From positions 126,918 through 190,917 of the forward strand of contig CADBAG010000002.1 of assembly GCA_902792635.1 (NCBI GenBank): a stretch of DNA of 64,000 nt, given 5' to 3'. The stretch is from an uncultured Prevotellaceae bacterium. Lineage in GTDB: Bacteria > Bacteroidota > Bacteroidia > Bacteroidales > Bacteroidaceae. A model generated the notes under the pieces. That model searched no databases, had not been told where the DNA came from, and saw only the letters and a program-made list of their open reading frames with translations. Shown piece after piece: positions 51,092 through 61,561 of the stretch. A program made the position numbers and the translations under genes. Numbering within the stretch: the stretch's first letter is position 1; the number at the start of each line of letters is the position of its first letter.

Positions 51092-52741
51092 ATGAAAACA
51101 ATAAAATATATCTTTGCTACCGCGCTTATCGCCTTAGCAGCATCTTCCTGCACCGACCTTGATGTGGATGTCAAATCGGAACTGACAGAATATCCCACTC
51201 AGGCCTTAGAAGGTAAGATGGCCGATGCTTATTATGCCTTCCGCACACAGCTCGGCAACAACTATAACCGCTACCAGACCTTCTCTTCCGATGAAGCTAC
51301 AGGTCTGAGCTTTGACGGCGACTATTATGACGGAGCAGAAAACGTCAACCCAACGCTTCATACCTTCCAGGCCAACAACACGCCGGGCAACTGGTGGACG
51401 GACCTCGCCAGTGGTATCACGAAGTGCAACAAGCTCCTCAATGAGTTAGCTGCCAACAACACCACCGATTCTACTGAAATTGCATCGATAAAGCGCTACA
51501 CCGCCAACCTGCGCGCCGTCCGTGCCTTCTATCATTTCATCCTCATGGACAGCTACGGAGACGTGCCTATCCTGAACAAGATCTATGATGGCAGAGAGGC
51601 CATCGAGCGCCAACCGCGCAAAGAGGTGGCTGAGTTTATCGAGAAGGAGCTGTTAGAGAGTCTTCCTGACCTCTCCTCTGCCAGCGACGCTTCAACCTAT
51701 GGCAAGCCGAACCGATGGATGGCCGAGGCTCTGCTCGTCAAGCTCTACATGAACTGGGGTGTGTACACTTGTGGCAATGTAGCCGACTATGACCCGACAA
51801 CAACCGCCAACCCGAAACTCAACGATGCCGTGAAGTATTGCGATGACATCATCAAGAGCGGACTGTTCAACCTCTCCGACAACTATCGTAAGAAGTTCCT
51901 CTACAACAACGGTTATCAGATGAAGGACTTCATCTATGCCATGCCTTACGACTGCGTATCCGATTATAAACCGGGACAAGGCAACTACTATGGCCGCTAC
52001 CGCACATTCCGTAAGATTGACTCCGGTACACCTACAGGCTACTACAATGGCAAGATGAAGAACTCCTGCGCCGGCATCTGCGCCATGAACCCGGAGTTTG
52101 CTGACCTCTTCACGCTGAAAGGCGATGAGCGCAACAAGTGCGTGCTCGGAGGAAAGGTGTACATGCACGATGCCACCACAGGAGACGAGACCTCAGTGCC
52201 ATACATGTATAAAGGCCAACAACTGGAGTTTACAAAGACGCTAACGCTAAAAGCAGGTGGTGAGGCTCAGCTCAACGCGGGTGCTACCTATGAGGGATGG
52301 CGCCAGGGCTATCGCTCCATCAAGTTCTATCCGAACCCGACAGAGTACTCCACTTACTCACGTTGCCAGAGCAACGATGTACCTATTTTCCGCTATGCTG
52401 ACATTCTCTTGGAGAAAGCCGAGGCTATTCTTCGCGGGGCCACGGCTACCAACGGTGACACGCCTCAGAGCCTCTTCAATCAGATCCGTGCTTATGTCAA
52501 TGCTCCGCTGCTCGACCATACACCGAGCCTGAAGGAACTGCTTGACGAGCGTGGCCGTGAGTTCTTCGACGAGAACTGGCGCCGCAACGACATGATCCGT
52601 TTCGGCACGTTCGAGAGTGAGTACGGCTTCCACCGCCACGACTTCCCCGGTGCTAACTTCGATAAGACCCACCGTATCTTCCCAGTGCCTCAGGCTGTCA
52701 TGAATGAGAATACCAACTGGAAGCAGAACGAGGGATACTAA
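51092..52741 (+). CDS. SusD/RagB-family outer-membrane lipoprotein
   Basis: A 549-residue lipoprotein with lipobox AASSC near residue 20. It has SusD landmarks: NWWTDLASGITKCNKLLNEL, then the TPR-like helices, RAVRAFYHFILMDSYGDVP and the C-terminal DERGREFFDENWRRNDMIRFG. It caps the SusC barrel encoded upstream. The gap to susC consists only of octamer repeats. The end of the gene is followed directly by a heptamer array. Confidence 0.93.
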   Translation: MKTIKYIFATALIALAASSCTDLDVDVKSELTEYPTQALEGKMADAYYAFRTQLGNNYNRYQTFSSDEATGLSFDGDYYDGAENVNPTLHTFQANNTPGNWWTDLASGITKCNKLLNELAANNTTDSTEIASIKRYTANLRAVRAFYHFILMDSYGDVPILNKIYDGREAIERQPRKEVAEFIEKELLESLPDLSSASDASTYGKPNRWMAEALLVKLYMNWGVYTCGNVADYDPTTTANPKLNDAVKYCDDIIKSGLFNLSDNYRKKFLYNNGYQMKDFIYAMPYDCVSDYKPGQGNYYGRYRTFRKIDSGTPTGYYNGKMKNSCAGICAMNPEFADLFTLKGDERNKCVLGGKVYMHDATTGDETSVPYMYKGQQLEFTKTLTLKAGGEAQLNAGATYEGWRQGYRSIKFYPNPTEYSTYSRCQSNDVPIFRYADILLEKAEAILRGATATNGDTPQSLFNQIRAYVNAPLLDHTPSLKELLDERGREFFDENWRRNDMIRFGTFESEYGFHRHDFPGANFDKTHRIFPVPQAVMNENTNWKQNEGY

Positions 52742-52742
52742 A

Positions 52743-52857
52743 AAGTTAGGAGTTAGGAGTTAGGAGTTAGGAGTTAAACTACACTCAACTCCCAACTCCT
52801 AACTCCTAACTCCTAACTAAATTAAACTCCTAACTCCTATCTCCTAACTCCTAACTC
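52743..52857. repeat. Inverted heptamer arrays between convergent susD and S41 genes
   Basis: GTTAGGA units on the left (52745-52778) and TAACTCC/TATCTCC units on the right (52788-52857) face each other across ~10 bp, so transcripts from either side could form a long hairpin. The right array includes the last codons of the S41 protease gene (GVRR-stop, 52837-52850). Confidence 0.85.
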
Positions 52858-54435
52858 TTTCAGCGCCTTCTGCACAACGTGACTCTGCTCATTCATCACT
52901 TGGAAATACTCACTCATATCCCAAATATCACGGGCGATAAGCGCCTTGAGCTGTGCACGGAGGTAGACGAGCGTACGGTCGAGCTCAGCCTTGTCTTTCG
53001 GCTCAATCTTCTGATTCTTGCCTTCAGCAAGAATCGTGTCGATGAGCGATTGAGGTACGGTGTAATGCGCCAAATAATCGGTGAAATGGGGATATTTAGC
53101 CTTCAACTGTTTGCGGTTGGCATCCATATACTTCAAGTCGTTGTCAAGCACGATATTCTTCGCCATGAGCTTACGATGGAAGGCTGTGAACTGCAAGGTG
53201 TCGAGTGGCACAAAGTAGTCGGGCATGATGCCACCACCACCATATACCGTGCGGTGCTTGCGAAGCGTATAGAACTTCAGCGAGTCGGCGAAATGGATAC
53301 TGTCTGCCGAATAGAGCTCGCCATGCTTGAAGCGCTTGTCAAGCTCCAGTTCATAGTCCTTCAGATCACCCTTAACGTAAGGTTTCTGAATGCAACGGCC
53401 CGAAGGCGTATAATAATGAGCCACAGTGAGGCGCATCATTGAGCCGTCAGGGAAGTCGATAGGACGCTGCACAAGACCCTTGCCGAAACTTCTACGGCCA
53501 ACGACAGTGCCACGGTCCTGATCCTGCAAGGCACCCGTCACAATCTCTGCAGCCGAAGCCGTGAACTCATTGACGAGAACGATGACCTTGCCGTCCTTCA
53601 GCGTGCCGTTGCCCTGCGCCACGAACTCGGAGCGCGGAGCCACACGACCTTTCGTATAAACAATGAGGTCACCTTTCTGCAAGAACTCGTTGGCGATCTG
53701 CACGGCAGCCTGGAGATAGCCACCGCCATTGTCCTGCAAGTCGAGGATGAGGTTCTTCATGCCTTGCTTCTTCAGCGCATTGACTGCTGTCATAAACTCT
53801 TGGTAGGTCGTTGCACCAAAGCTGCCGATACGGATATAACCGGTAGCAGATTCAATCATGTACCACCCATCGATGGTCTTGACAGGAATCTTATCACGGG
53901 TAACGGTGAAATGGAGTTTTTCTGCAATTCCACGGCGCACAATGGTGAGGTTTACCTTCGTACCCTTGGGGCCACGCAGACGCCGCATGATCTCCTCACG
54001 GCTCATCTTCACGCCAGCTATCGCCGTGTCGTTGACAGCCACAATGCGGTCGCCGGGAAGGATACCTACTTTCTCTGAAGGTCCTTTGGCAACGGGCTGG
54101 ATGACGAGGAGCGTGTCTGCCTGCATATTGAACTGCACGCCGATGCCGTCGAAGGAGCCGTTGAGCGACTCGTTCATCGCCTTCGTCTCTTTAGCCGTCG
54201 TATAGGTCGAATGCGGATCGAGCTTCTCAAGCATGCCACGTATGCCGTCCTCTACAAGTTTCTGCTGGTTCACAGAGTCTACATAGAGGTTACTGATAGC
54301 TATCTCCGCCATCTGCAGCTTACGCAGTGGCGAGGTCTTGCCAAAGTCGATCTTCAACTGTGCGTGAGAAGGCACAGCAAAGAGAAGTGCCAACAGCAAG
54401 ACGATGGCAGAAGAGAAAGAGTTTATGCGTTTCAT
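52837..54435 (-). CDS. S41-family C-terminal processing peptidase
   Basis: A 532-residue exported serine protease. Residues 1-25 are a signal peptide ending SHA. A PDZ domain spans ~100-180 (GIGVQFNMQADTLLVIQPVAKG). The catalytic core has serine in NEFTASAAEIVTGAL (~285-300) and lysine in RRSFGKGLVQ (~325). It cleaves C-terminal tails of periplasmic or exported proteins. The C-terminal GVRR and stop are repeat-encoded, so the native end may have been replaced. It lies 13 bp after parE, in the GNAT-parE-S41 operon. Confidence 0.92.
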   Translation of the reverse strand: MKRINSFSSAIVLLLALLFAVPSHAQLKIDFGKTSPLRKLQMAEIAISNLYVDSVNQQKLVEDGIRGMLEKLDPHSTYTTAKETKAMNESLNGSFDGIGVQFNMQADTLLVIQPVAKGPSEKVGILPGDRIVAVNDTAIAGVKMSREEIMRRLRGPKGTKVNLTIVRRGIAEKLHFTVTRDKIPVKTIDGWYMIESATGYIRIGSFGATTYQEFMTAVNALKKQGMKNLILDLQDNGGGYLQAAVQIANEFLQKGDLIVYTKGRVAPRSEFVAQGNGTLKDGKVIVLVNEFTASAAEIVTGALQDQDRGTVVGRRSFGKGLVQRPIDFPDGSMMRLTVAHYYTPSGRCIQKPYVKGDLKDYELELDKRFKHGELYSADSIHFADSLKFYTLRKHRTVYGGGGIMPDYFVPLDTLQFTAFHRKLMAKNIVLDNDLKYMDANRKQLKAKYPHFTDYLAHYTVPQSLIDTILAEGKNQKIEPKDKAELDRTLVYLRAQLKALIARDIWDMSEYFQVMNEQSHVVQKALKELGVRR

Positions 54436-54448
54436 AATTTATATCCGA

Positions 54449-56404
54449 TTATTCTATTGGCTCCGTATCTTGCGGCAGGTCTTCCTCGATGACGAGGTTG
54501 TCGATGATGAAGTTCTGACGCTCCATCGTGTTCTTGCCCATATAGTATTCGAGGAGCTTCTGCACCTGGTCGTTCTTATGCAGTGTGACCTGTTCAAGAC
54601 GCATGTCAGGACCGATGAAATGGACGAATTCATCGGGTGAGATCTCACCGAGACCTTTGAATCGGGTGATCTCCGGGTCTGGTCCGAGGTCACGGATAGC
54701 GTTGATACGCTCCTCATCGGTATAGCAATAGCGCGTAATGAAGTCGTTCTTCTTCTCGCCCTTTGCTAAGCGTGCATCGGCATCGGCAATGACCTTCTTG
54801 CTCTTGATCTTCGTACGGCGGTTGCGCACGCGGAAGAGCGGGGTCTGAAGCACGTAGACGTGGCCTTTCTTGATGAGTTCGGGATAGAACTGGAGGAAGA
54901 ACGTGATGAGCAGCAGGCGGATATGCATGCCATCGACATCGGCATCCGTGGCCACGATGACCTTGTTATAACGAAGGTTGTCGAGGCCGTCCTCAATGTC
55001 CAAGGCTGCCTGCAGGAGGTTAAACTCCTCATTCTCGTATACCACCTTCTTCGTCAAGCCGAACGAGTTGAGCGGCTTACCGCGGAGCGAGAACACAGCC
55101 TGCGTATTGACATCGCGGCTCTTAGTGATACTTCCGCTTGCGGAGTCACCCTCAGTGATGAAGATGCTCGACTCTTCCTTGCGGTCATCCTTCGCATCAC
55201 AGTAATGGATACGGCAGTCGCGGAGCTTGCGGTTATGTAGGTTGGCTTTCTTGGCACGCTCACGGGCGAGCTTCGTCACGCCCGCCATGGCTTTGCGCTC
55301 ATGCTCGCTCTCCTTGATTTTATTCTCCAAGACGTCAGCCACATCTTCCTTATGAATATGCAGATAGTTGTCAACCTCCCGTTTGATGAAGTCGCCCACA
55401 TATTTATTAATGGTCTCGCCACCGGGCTCCATGAGCGTAGAGCCAAGCTTGATCTTTGTCTGCGACTCGAAGACGGGCTCCTCGACATTGATGGCGATGG
55501 CTGCCACGATACCGTTACGGATATCGGTATACTCGTAGTTCTTGTCGTAGTATTCCTTGATGGTCTTGGCGATATGCTCCTTGAAAGCACTCTGATGGGT
55601 ACCACCCTGGGTCGTGTGCTGACCATTGACGAAACTGTGATACTCCTCACCATACTGGTTGGTATGGGTGAAAGCAATCTCAATATCCTCGCCCTTGAGG
55701 TGTACGATGGGATAGAGCGGGTCTGTCGTCATCGTGTCGACGAGCAGGTCCTCCAAGCCGTTGCGGCTCTTGATACGGCGGCCGTTGTACATGATCGTGA
55801 GACCACTGTTGAGATAGGTATAGTTGCGGAGCATCGTCTCCACAAACTCGTCATGGAAAGAATAGTTCTTGAACAGCGTGTTGTCGGGCTCGAAGAAGAT
55901 ATAAGTACCGTTCTCATCCTGCGTCGGCTCAGTCTTATCGCTGATGAGCTTGCCGCGCTCAAAGACGAGTGCGCGCACCTTTCCCTCACGATAACTCTTC
56001 ACCTCAAAGTGGGAGCTGAGGGCGTTGACAGCCTTCACACCGACACCGTTCAGACCGACACTCTTTTTAAATGCCTTGGTATCATACTTACCACCGGTAT
56101 TCAGCACCGACACGGCTTCCACAAGCTTACCCTGTGGGATGCCACGGCCATAGTCGCGCACGGAGACGCGGAGGTTGTCCTCAATATCCACCTCAATGCG
56201 GTCACCGGCATTCATCTTAAACTCATCGATGGAGTTGTCGATGACCTCCTTCAGCAGGACATAGATACCGTCTTCCGGCAGGTTGCCATCTCCCAATCGT
56301 CCGATATACATGCCCGGACGTGTCCGCACATGCTCCATATCCGACAGGTGTCGGATATTGTCGTCAGTGTATTGTACTGTATTGTTGTTATTCTCCTGAT
56401 CCAT
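54449..56404 (-). CDS. parE: DNA topoisomerase IV subunit B
   Basis: A 651-residue type IIA topoisomerase subunit. GHKL ATPase motifs are [16 protein letters not shown] and [14 protein letters not shown]; the TOPRIM domain has EGDSASGS and DADVDGMH. The [26 protein letters not shown] stretch is characteristic of Bacteroidota ParE rather than GyrB (EGDSAGGSAK). It decatenates chromosomes with ParC, not in this window. It overlaps the upstream GNAT gene by 17 bp. Confidence 0.93.
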   Translation of the reverse strand: MDQENNNNTVQYTDDNIRHLSDMEHVRTRPGMYIGRLGDGNLPEDGIYVLLKEVIDNSIDEFKMNAGDRIEVDIEDNLRVSVRDYGRGIPQGKLVEAVSVLNTGGKYDTKAFKKSVGLNGVGVKAVNALSSHFEVKSYREGKVRALVFERGKLISDKTEPTQDENGTYIFFEPDNTLFKNYSFHDEFVETMLRNYTYLNSGLTIMYNGRRIKSRNGLEDLLVDTMTTDPLYPIVHLKGEDIEIAFTHTNQYGEEYHSFVNGQHTTQGGTHQSAFKEHIAKTIKEYYDKNYEYTDIRNGIVAAIAINVEEPVFESQTKIKLGSTLMEPGGETINKYVGDFIKREVDNYLHIHKEDVADVLENKIKESEHERKAMAGVTKLARERAKKANLHNRKLRDCRIHYCDAKDDRKEESSIFITEGDSASGSITKSRDVNTQAVFSLRGKPLNSFGLTKKVVYENEEFNLLQAALDIEDGLDNLRYNKVIVATDADVDGMHIRLLLITFFLQFYPELIKKGHVYVLQTPLFRVRNRRTKIKSKKVIADADARLAKGEKKNDFITRYCYTDEERINAIRDLGPDPEITRFKGLGEISPDEFVHFIGPDMRLEQVTLHKNDQVQKLLEYYMGKNTMERQNFIIDNLVIEEDLPQDTEPIE

Positions 56405-57545
56405 TTATCTCCTTTCTATAACATCTTCTTCGCTTGTGATTAATGTGCTCTAAGGAGCCCCACTGCCCCTGGACACCATTGTTGCTCTCCATCTCGACGT
56501 TTGTCTCACCCCATTTGAAGCCATAGTCGATATAGCGGGGAATGAGATCGGCAAAGAGCAGTGCGTTGGCACCCTTGGCACGATATTCGGGAAGGAAGCC
56601 GATGAGCAGAAGGTCCACACCCTCTGTCTTATGCTGCTTCAGTGCACGCAGCACATGCCACCAGCCGAAAGGCAGCAAGCGACCACGATGACACTTCTGC
56701 ATGGCACGCGCCATCGACGGCATCGTGATACCCACACCGATGATCTTGTTGTCCTTGTTGCCATCAACGACTAAGGTAATGAGGTTCGGGTCAAGCATCG
56801 GCAGGTACGACTTCACATAAGCATCTATCTGACGCTGCGTGAGCTCCACATAACCGTAGAGATCCTTGTATGTCTCGTTGATAAGTTTGAAGACCTCATG
56901 AGCAATGTCTCCCTGCTTAATTTCCTTCTTTGTTATTTTCCGGATATGAAGATTATAACGCTTTTCAATAAGCATGGAGAGCTTGGCGAACTTCTCCGGC
57001 GTCTTCTCCGGCATGGGGAGGTAATACTCCACATAATCGTTGTCCTTGACCCAGCCACCCATCTTCTCCATGTGCTCGGGATAATAAGGATAGTTGTAGA
57101 TCGTAGGCATGGTGCCGAGCTTGTCGAAGCCCATGATGAGCATGCCTTCGGGGTCGAGGTCGGTGAAGCCTAAAGGTCCGACCATCGACGTCATTCCTTT
57201 GCTTCTGCCCCACTCTTCCACAGCATCGAAGAGGGCCTTTGACACCTCGAGGTCATCCACGAAGTCGATCCATCCGAAGCGCACGTCTTTCTTGTTGAAC
57301 TTCTCATTGGCGCGCTTGTTGATGATAGCCGCCACGCGACCCACTAACTTTCCGTCCTTGTAAGCCATGAAATACTCAGCCTCGCAGAAGTCGAAAGCCA
57401 CATTCTTATCTTTGCGCAGCGTGTTCATGTCGTCCAAGAACAAGACCGGTGCATCGTAAGGATTATCCTTATAAAGATCGTAGTGGAAATCAATGAAATG
57501 CTTGAGATCTCGCTTGCTTTCCACGCGTTTTATTTCTACTGCCAT
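56388..57545 (-). CDS. GNAT-superfamily N-acetyltransferase-like protein
   Basis: A 385-residue protein with an N-terminal GNAT fold (~1-110: [21 protein letters not shown], then FGWIDFVDD) and a second GNAT-like half (~200-375; [39 protein letters not shown]). [21 protein letters not shown] is highly typical of this uncharacterised family in Bacteroidota. Substrate unknown. It is the first gene of an operon with parE and the S41 protease, with a complete promoter. Confidence 0.8.
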   Translation of the reverse strand: MAVEIKRVESKRDLKHFIDFHYDLYKDNPYDAPVLFLDDMNTLRKDKNVAFDFCEAEYFMAYKDGKLVGRVAAIINKRANEKFNKKDVRFGWIDFVDDLEVSKALFDAVEEWGRSKGMTSMVGPLGFTDLDPEGMLIMGFDKLGTMPTIYNYPYYPEHMEKMGGWVKDNDYVEYYLPMPEKTPEKFAKLSMLIEKRYNLHIRKITKKEIKQGDIAHEVFKLINETYKDLYGYVELTQRQIDAYVKSYLPMLDPNLITLVVDGNKDNKIIGVGITMPSMARAMQKCHRGRLLPFGWWHVLRALKQHKTEGVDLLLIGFLPEYRAKGANALLFADLIPRYIDYGFKWGETNVEMESNNGVQGQWGSLEHINHKRRRCYRKEINGSGE

Positions 57546-57594
57546 TTTATTAAAATAGTCTCAACTTTAATATTGGTGTGAATACATTAATAAG

Positions 57595-57625
57595 CAAAAG
57601 TAATCAAAAAAGAGGAGAACACAAA
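57595..57625 (-). promoter_or_regulatory. Promoter of the GNAT-parE-S41 operon
   Basis: TTTG (57622-57625), 19-bp spacer, TACTTTTG (57595-57602) on the minus strand, about 50 bp before the start codon. The rest of the 157-bp gap to the sigma gene is AT-rich with nothing recognised. Confidence 0.75.
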
Positions 57626-57702
57626 AGAGATTAGTAAAATTAAACACATTATTAAACATATAGGGCTTGTTTTAGATTCTCATCTGATATAATTATGTTC
57701 TA

Positions 57703-58209
57703 TCACGCCCTATAATTGTTCATTTGTTCAAATCGCTCTTTAATTGTTTTTCTTCCACGGAAGATATTTATTTTCACTTGCTCTTCCGTCATATTGAGCA
57801 ACCGTGCGATGTCCTTGTAAGGCTTGCCCTCAAAGTCACGGAGCTGGATGCACGACCGCTGTTTCTCGGGAAGGGTGTTGACGATATTGCGCACCATCTC
57901 CACCTCATCGTTGGCGATGGTTTGCTGCGAGGGTGTATAGGACGAATCGGGGCGCTCAGTCTGCGCTGCATCGAGGCTCTCACTGTGCGAGCCTTGGCTC
58001 TTGACATAGTCGAGGGCTTTGTTTCGGCAGACAGTGTAGCAGAAAGCCTCAATGTTCTCAATATCCGTCCACGAGTCGCGCTTATCCCATACTTTGATGA
58101 GCGTTTCCTGCACGATATCCTCAGCCTCGGCACTGTCGAGCGTGATGCGCAATGCCAGGCGATACAGCTGATTCTTCAGCGGGAGAATATCTGTCTGGAA
58201 ATTTATCAT
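57703..58209 (-). CDS. ECF-type sigma-70 family RNA polymerase sigma factor
   Basis: A 168-residue sigma factor. Region 2 is AEDIVQETLIKVWDKRDSW (~28-46) with FCYTVCRNKALDYVK (~56-70); region 4 is LPEKQRSCIQLRDFEGKPYKDIARLLNMTEEQVKINIFRGR (~113-153). There is no region 3. It redirects RNA polymerase to specific promoters. No anti-sigma or FecR-like gene is adjacent; it lies 31 bp after argB in the topA-side gene row. How it is switched is therefore open. Confidence 0.9.
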   Translation of the reverse strand: MINFQTDILPLKNQLYRLALRITLDSAEAEDIVQETLIKVWDKRDSWTDIENIEAFCYTVCRNKALDYVKSQGSHSESLDAAQTERPDSSYTPSQQTIANDEVEMVRNIVNTLPEKQRSCIQLRDFEGKPYKDIARLLNMTEEQVKINIFRGRKTIKERFEQMNNYRA

Positions 58210-58240
58210 CTATCATTAAATAGTCTTCACCTAACACCCA

Positions 58241-59011
58241 TCAACCGATGACGGTACCTGCCGTGGTTCCTATAGCCTCCGCCTTCGTAATGATAACACG
58301 CTTCACGCCGGCCTCCACGGCGATGAGTGCATTCTCTATCTTCGGTTTCATGCCACCGCTGATCGTGCCATCAGCACAGAGCTTATCGAAGTCGCTGCGC
58401 GTAATCTTTGCTATGACACTGCTCTCGTCGTCAGGGTCAGCCAAGACGCCGGCTTTCTCAAAACAATAAACGAGGGTCACGTCGAAGAACGGAGCGAGCG
58501 CCTTTGCTGTCTCAGCGGCGATGGTGTCGGCATTGGTGTTCAGCAGATGACCCTGACCATCGTGGGTCAATGGAGCCATGACGGGGGTGACCCGCTGATC
58601 GAGCAATGCAGAGAGTGCCTGCCCATCGGTGCGGTCTACATCCCCCACGAAGCCGTAATCGATCCCATTCTTCAAGGGGCGTTTGTGGCTCAGCATCACG
58701 TTCATGTCGGCACCCGTCAGTCCAAGCGCATTGACGCCACGGGCCTGGAGCCGCGCCACAATATTCTTGTTGACGAGGCCACCATAGACCATCGTCACGA
58801 CCTCAAGCATATCAGCATCGGTGACGCGCCGACCGTCAATCATCTTCGTCTCTATGCCCAATGCCGCAGCCACCTTCGTAGCTCTGCGGCCACCTCCGTG
58901 CACCAGCACCTTCGGGCCCTCGATCTTGGCAAAGCGATCGAGAAGGTCATTGAGACGCGCCTCATCTTCCACGATGGCGCCACCAACCTTGATAACTGTG
59001 AGATTCTTCAT
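58241..59011 (-). CDS. argB: Acetylglutamate kinase
   Basis: A 256-residue amino-acid kinase of arginine synthesis. IKVGGAIV at 6-13 and VHGGGRRATKVAAALG at ~37-52 bind ATP phosphates, with LNTNADTIAAETAKAL and SGGMKPKIENAL as later family motifs. The ATG at 59011 is chosen; it begins the first beta strand. It lies 22 bp after speA, so an arginine-making and an arginine-using enzyme are in one operon. Confidence 0.93.
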   Translation of the reverse strand: MKNLTVIKVGGAIVEDEARLNDLLDRFAKIEGPKVLVHGGGRRATKVAAALGIETKMIDGRRVTDADMLEVVTMVYGGLVNKNIVARLQARGVNALGLTGADMNVMLSHKRPLKNGIDYGFVGDVDRTDGQALSALLDQRVTPVMAPLTHDGQGHLLNTNADTIAAETAKALAPFFDVTLVYCFEKAGVLADPDDESSVIAKITRSDFDKLCADGTISGGMKPKIENALIAVEAGVKRVIITKAEAIGTTAGTVIG

Positions 59012-59033
59012 GAGTTGATTATTCAAGATTAAA

Positions 59034-60926
59034 TTATTCAAGATACGTGTATCCGTAGAGTCCGGAGCGATAAGTAGAGAGGAACTCCTTGCCCTCTTCC
59101 ATTGAGAGCTTGCCTTCCTTCACACCCTTCGTGACCCACTGCTCCAACTGGCGCACGAGCTTCTTAGGATTGTACTGTACATATTCGAGCACCTCCTCCA
59201 CGGTCTCGCCGTCGATGATCTGGTCAATATGATAAGTACCGTCTTTGACTGTGATGTGTGCAGCTGTCGTGTCACCAAAGAGATTGTGCATATCGCCGAG
59301 GATCTCTTGGTAAGCACCTACAAGGAATGCGCCGATATAGTAAGGCTCACCCTTGCGGATAGGATGAACAGGGAGCACATTGCTCTGCGAGCCATTGACA
59401 GCGAAGTTTGCCACCTTACCGTCTGAGTCGCAAGTGATATCCTGCAGCGTGCAGTAGCGTGTCGGCTGCTCATCGAGGCGCTCTATCGGCATGATGGGGA
59501 AGAGCTGATCGATACCCCAGCAGTCAGGGAGCGACTGGAAGAGGGAGAAGTTGCAGAAATACTTGTCGGCGAGGAGCGTGTCAAGGCCACGGAGCTCATC
59601 GGGCACATGCTTCATGCGCTTCGCCATAGAGTCGATCTCATGGCACACGCTCCAGTACATAGCCTCAACCTCAGCACGCGTCTTGAGGTCTACCATGCCG
59701 TGGGCGAACATGTCGAGACAGTCCTCACGTATCTGGTCGGCATCGTGCCAGTCCTCAAGCATCGATTTAGGACTGATGTTGCACCATATATCATAGAGGT
59801 CGCGCACGAGCTGATGGTCTGTGGGCTTAGCCTCAAACTCCTCCGGCATCTCCGGGAGTGAAGCCACACCGAGGACATCGAGGATGAGCACGGAGTGATG
59901 GGCAGCGAGCGAGCGGCCGCTCTCCGTGATGATATTCGGATGAGGGATATTGTTCTTGTTGGCGATATCCACGAAAGCGTAGACGCAGTCGTTGATATAC
60001 TCCTGGATAGAGTAGTTGACGGAGCTCTCCGAGTTGCTCGAGCGCGTGCCGTCATAGTCGACACCGAGACCGCCGCCGCAGTCGACATATTCAATGTCAT
60101 AACCCATCTTCCGCAGGTTAGCATAATACTGTCCAGCCTCAGTGAGTGCATTCTGTATACGGCGAATCTTCGTGATCTGAGAGCCGATATGGAAGTGGAT
60201 AAGTTTCACGCCATCGTGCAGTCCATACTCGTCAAGCTTACGCAGTGCCTCAAGGAGTTCTGAAGGCGTGAGGCCGAACTTCGACGCGTCGCCGCCGCTC
60301 TCAGCCCACTTACCGGAGCCAGACGAGGCAAGCTTGATACGGATACCGATGTTGGGCATGACCTTCAGGCGCTTAGCTGTCCGGGCGATGACATCAATCT
60401 CGTTGAGCTTCTCCACAACGATAAAGATATGCTTGCCGAGCTTCTGCGCCAAGATAGCGAGCTCGATGTAGCTCTCATCCTTATAGCCATTGCAGATGAT
60501 CAAGGAGTCGCTCTTGCACTGCTGTGCAATCACAGCATGGAGCTCCGGCTTAGAGCCAGCCTCAAGGCCGAGGTTGAACTTGCGTCCGTGCGACGTGATC
60601 TCGTCGACGACGGGCTGCATCTGGTTCACCTTGATAGGATAGATAATGTAGCTCTGACCTTTGAAGTCATACTCCTTCTTGGCTTTCTCATAGCATGACG
60701 CCATCTTCTCGATACGGTTATCGAGAATATCGGGGAAGCGCAGCAGTACTGGCGGAGTGACATCACGCAGCGCAAGCTCGTCCATCACTTCGCGCAAATC
60801 GATCTTGACATCGTTCTTGACGGGAGACACATAGACGTGTCCCTTCTCATTGATGCCAAAATAAGAGGTGCCCCATCCTTTGATGTTGTAGAGCTCCTCA
60901 GAGTCTTCAATAGTCCATTTTTTCAT
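59034..60926 (-). CDS. speA: Biosynthetic arginine decarboxylase
   Basis: A 630-residue PLP enzyme converting arginine to agmatine, the first step to putrescine. The PLP lysine is in IIYPIKVNQMQPVV (~99), followed by GLEAGSKPEL, and the glycine-rich YVDCGGGLGVDYDG near residue 285. Length and order match SpeA. The start overlaps the aroK stop (TAATG). Confidence 0.95.
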   Translation of the reverse strand: MKKWTIEDSEELYNIKGWGTSYFGINEKGHVYVSPVKNDVKIDLREVMDELALRDVTPPVLLRFPDILDNRIEKMASCYEKAKKEYDFKGQSYIIYPIKVNQMQPVVDEITSHGRKFNLGLEAGSKPELHAVIAQQCKSDSLIICNGYKDESYIELAILAQKLGKHIFIVVEKLNEIDVIARTAKRLKVMPNIGIRIKLASSGSGKWAESGGDASKFGLTPSELLEALRKLDEYGLHDGVKLIHFHIGSQITKIRRIQNALTEAGQYYANLRKMGYDIEYVDCGGGLGVDYDGTRSSNSESSVNYSIQEYINDCVYAFVDIANKNNIPHPNIITESGRSLAAHHSVLILDVLGVASLPEMPEEFEAKPTDHQLVRDLYDIWCNISPKSMLEDWHDADQIREDCLDMFAHGMVDLKTRAEVEAMYWSVCHEIDSMAKRMKHVPDELRGLDTLLADKYFCNFSLFQSLPDCWGIDQLFPIMPIERLDEQPTRYCTLQDITCDSDGKVANFAVNGSQSNVLPVHPIRKGEPYYIGAFLVGAYQEILGDMHNLFGDTTAAHITVKDGTYHIDQIIDGETVEEVLEYVQYNPKKLVRQLEQWVTKGVKEGKLSMEEGKEFLSTYRSGLYGYTYLE

Positions 60927-61453
60927 TATATTCCTAACTCTCTACGTATTGCGTCAACAGTTATCTTAATCTTTTCACGGTTGTCCATAAGTGTCACATC
61001 AATGACATGCTTGGCCTTACTGTAGAATGGCTCGCGCTCCTTGAGCTGCTCCTGGATGAAAGCCTTGACCTCTTCAGGAGTCTTGTTCAGCAACAGCGGG
61101 CGCACGGTCTTGCCCATCTGCAGATGCTTATAGAGCACCTCGGGCGTACACTTGAGATACACCGACTCACCCTGCTCGTTGATATAATCCATGTTGTCGA
61201 AGAAGCACGGCGTGCCGCCACCACAGGAGATGATGACGTTTTCAAACTCTGCCACCTCATGCAGCATGTTGTGCTCTATCTTCCGGAAGCCTTCCTCACC
61301 TTTCTCGTCGAAGATCTGCTTCACGGTGCAGTGTCTGCGCGACTCAATGTACCAGTCGAGGTCATAGAACGGCATGCCCGTTTCCTTGCTCAGGGCGTGT
61401 CCTACCGTCGTCTTCCCCGACCCCATGTATCCTACAATAATAATCCTATTCAT
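60926..61453 (-). CDS. aroK: Shikimate kinase
   Basis: A 175-residue enzyme phosphorylating shikimate in aromatic amino acid synthesis. P-loop GYMGSGKTTVG is at 8-18, then FYDLDWYIE with the shikimate-binding aspartate, CGGGTPCF and GKTVRPLL. An upstream ATG (61459) adds two residues. It overlaps speA by 1 bp. Confidence 0.93.
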   Translation of the reverse strand: MNRIIIVGYMGSGKTTVGHALSKETGMPFYDLDWYIESRRHCTVKQIFDEKGEEGFRKIEHNMLHEVAEFENVIISCGGGTPCFFDNMDYINEQGESVYLKCTPEVLYKHLQMGKTVRPLLLNKTPEEVKAFIQEQLKEREPFYSKAKHVIDVTLMDNREKIKITVDAIRRELGI

Positions 61454-61483
61454 CAGCACTTATCATTGGAATCATCAGGGGCT

Positions 61484-61561
61484 ATTAACTCCTAACTCCT
61501 ATCTTCTAACTCCTAACTCCTATCTTCTAACTCCTAACTCCTATCTTCTAACTCCTAACTC
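61484..61561. repeat. TAACTCC/TATCTTC heptamer array between topA and aroK
   Basis: About eleven units of TAACTCC, with TATCTTC every third, in very regular 21-bp super-repeats. It touches the topA stop codon (AGAGTTAG), giving the C-terminal serine and stop. A reading frame through it gives NSYLLTP repeats but no start or function is expected. Confidence 0.9.

Noticed and set aside
54860..56443. Long antisense frames opposite parE
   Set aside because: ParE motifs are complete on the other strand; the antisense frames have no features.
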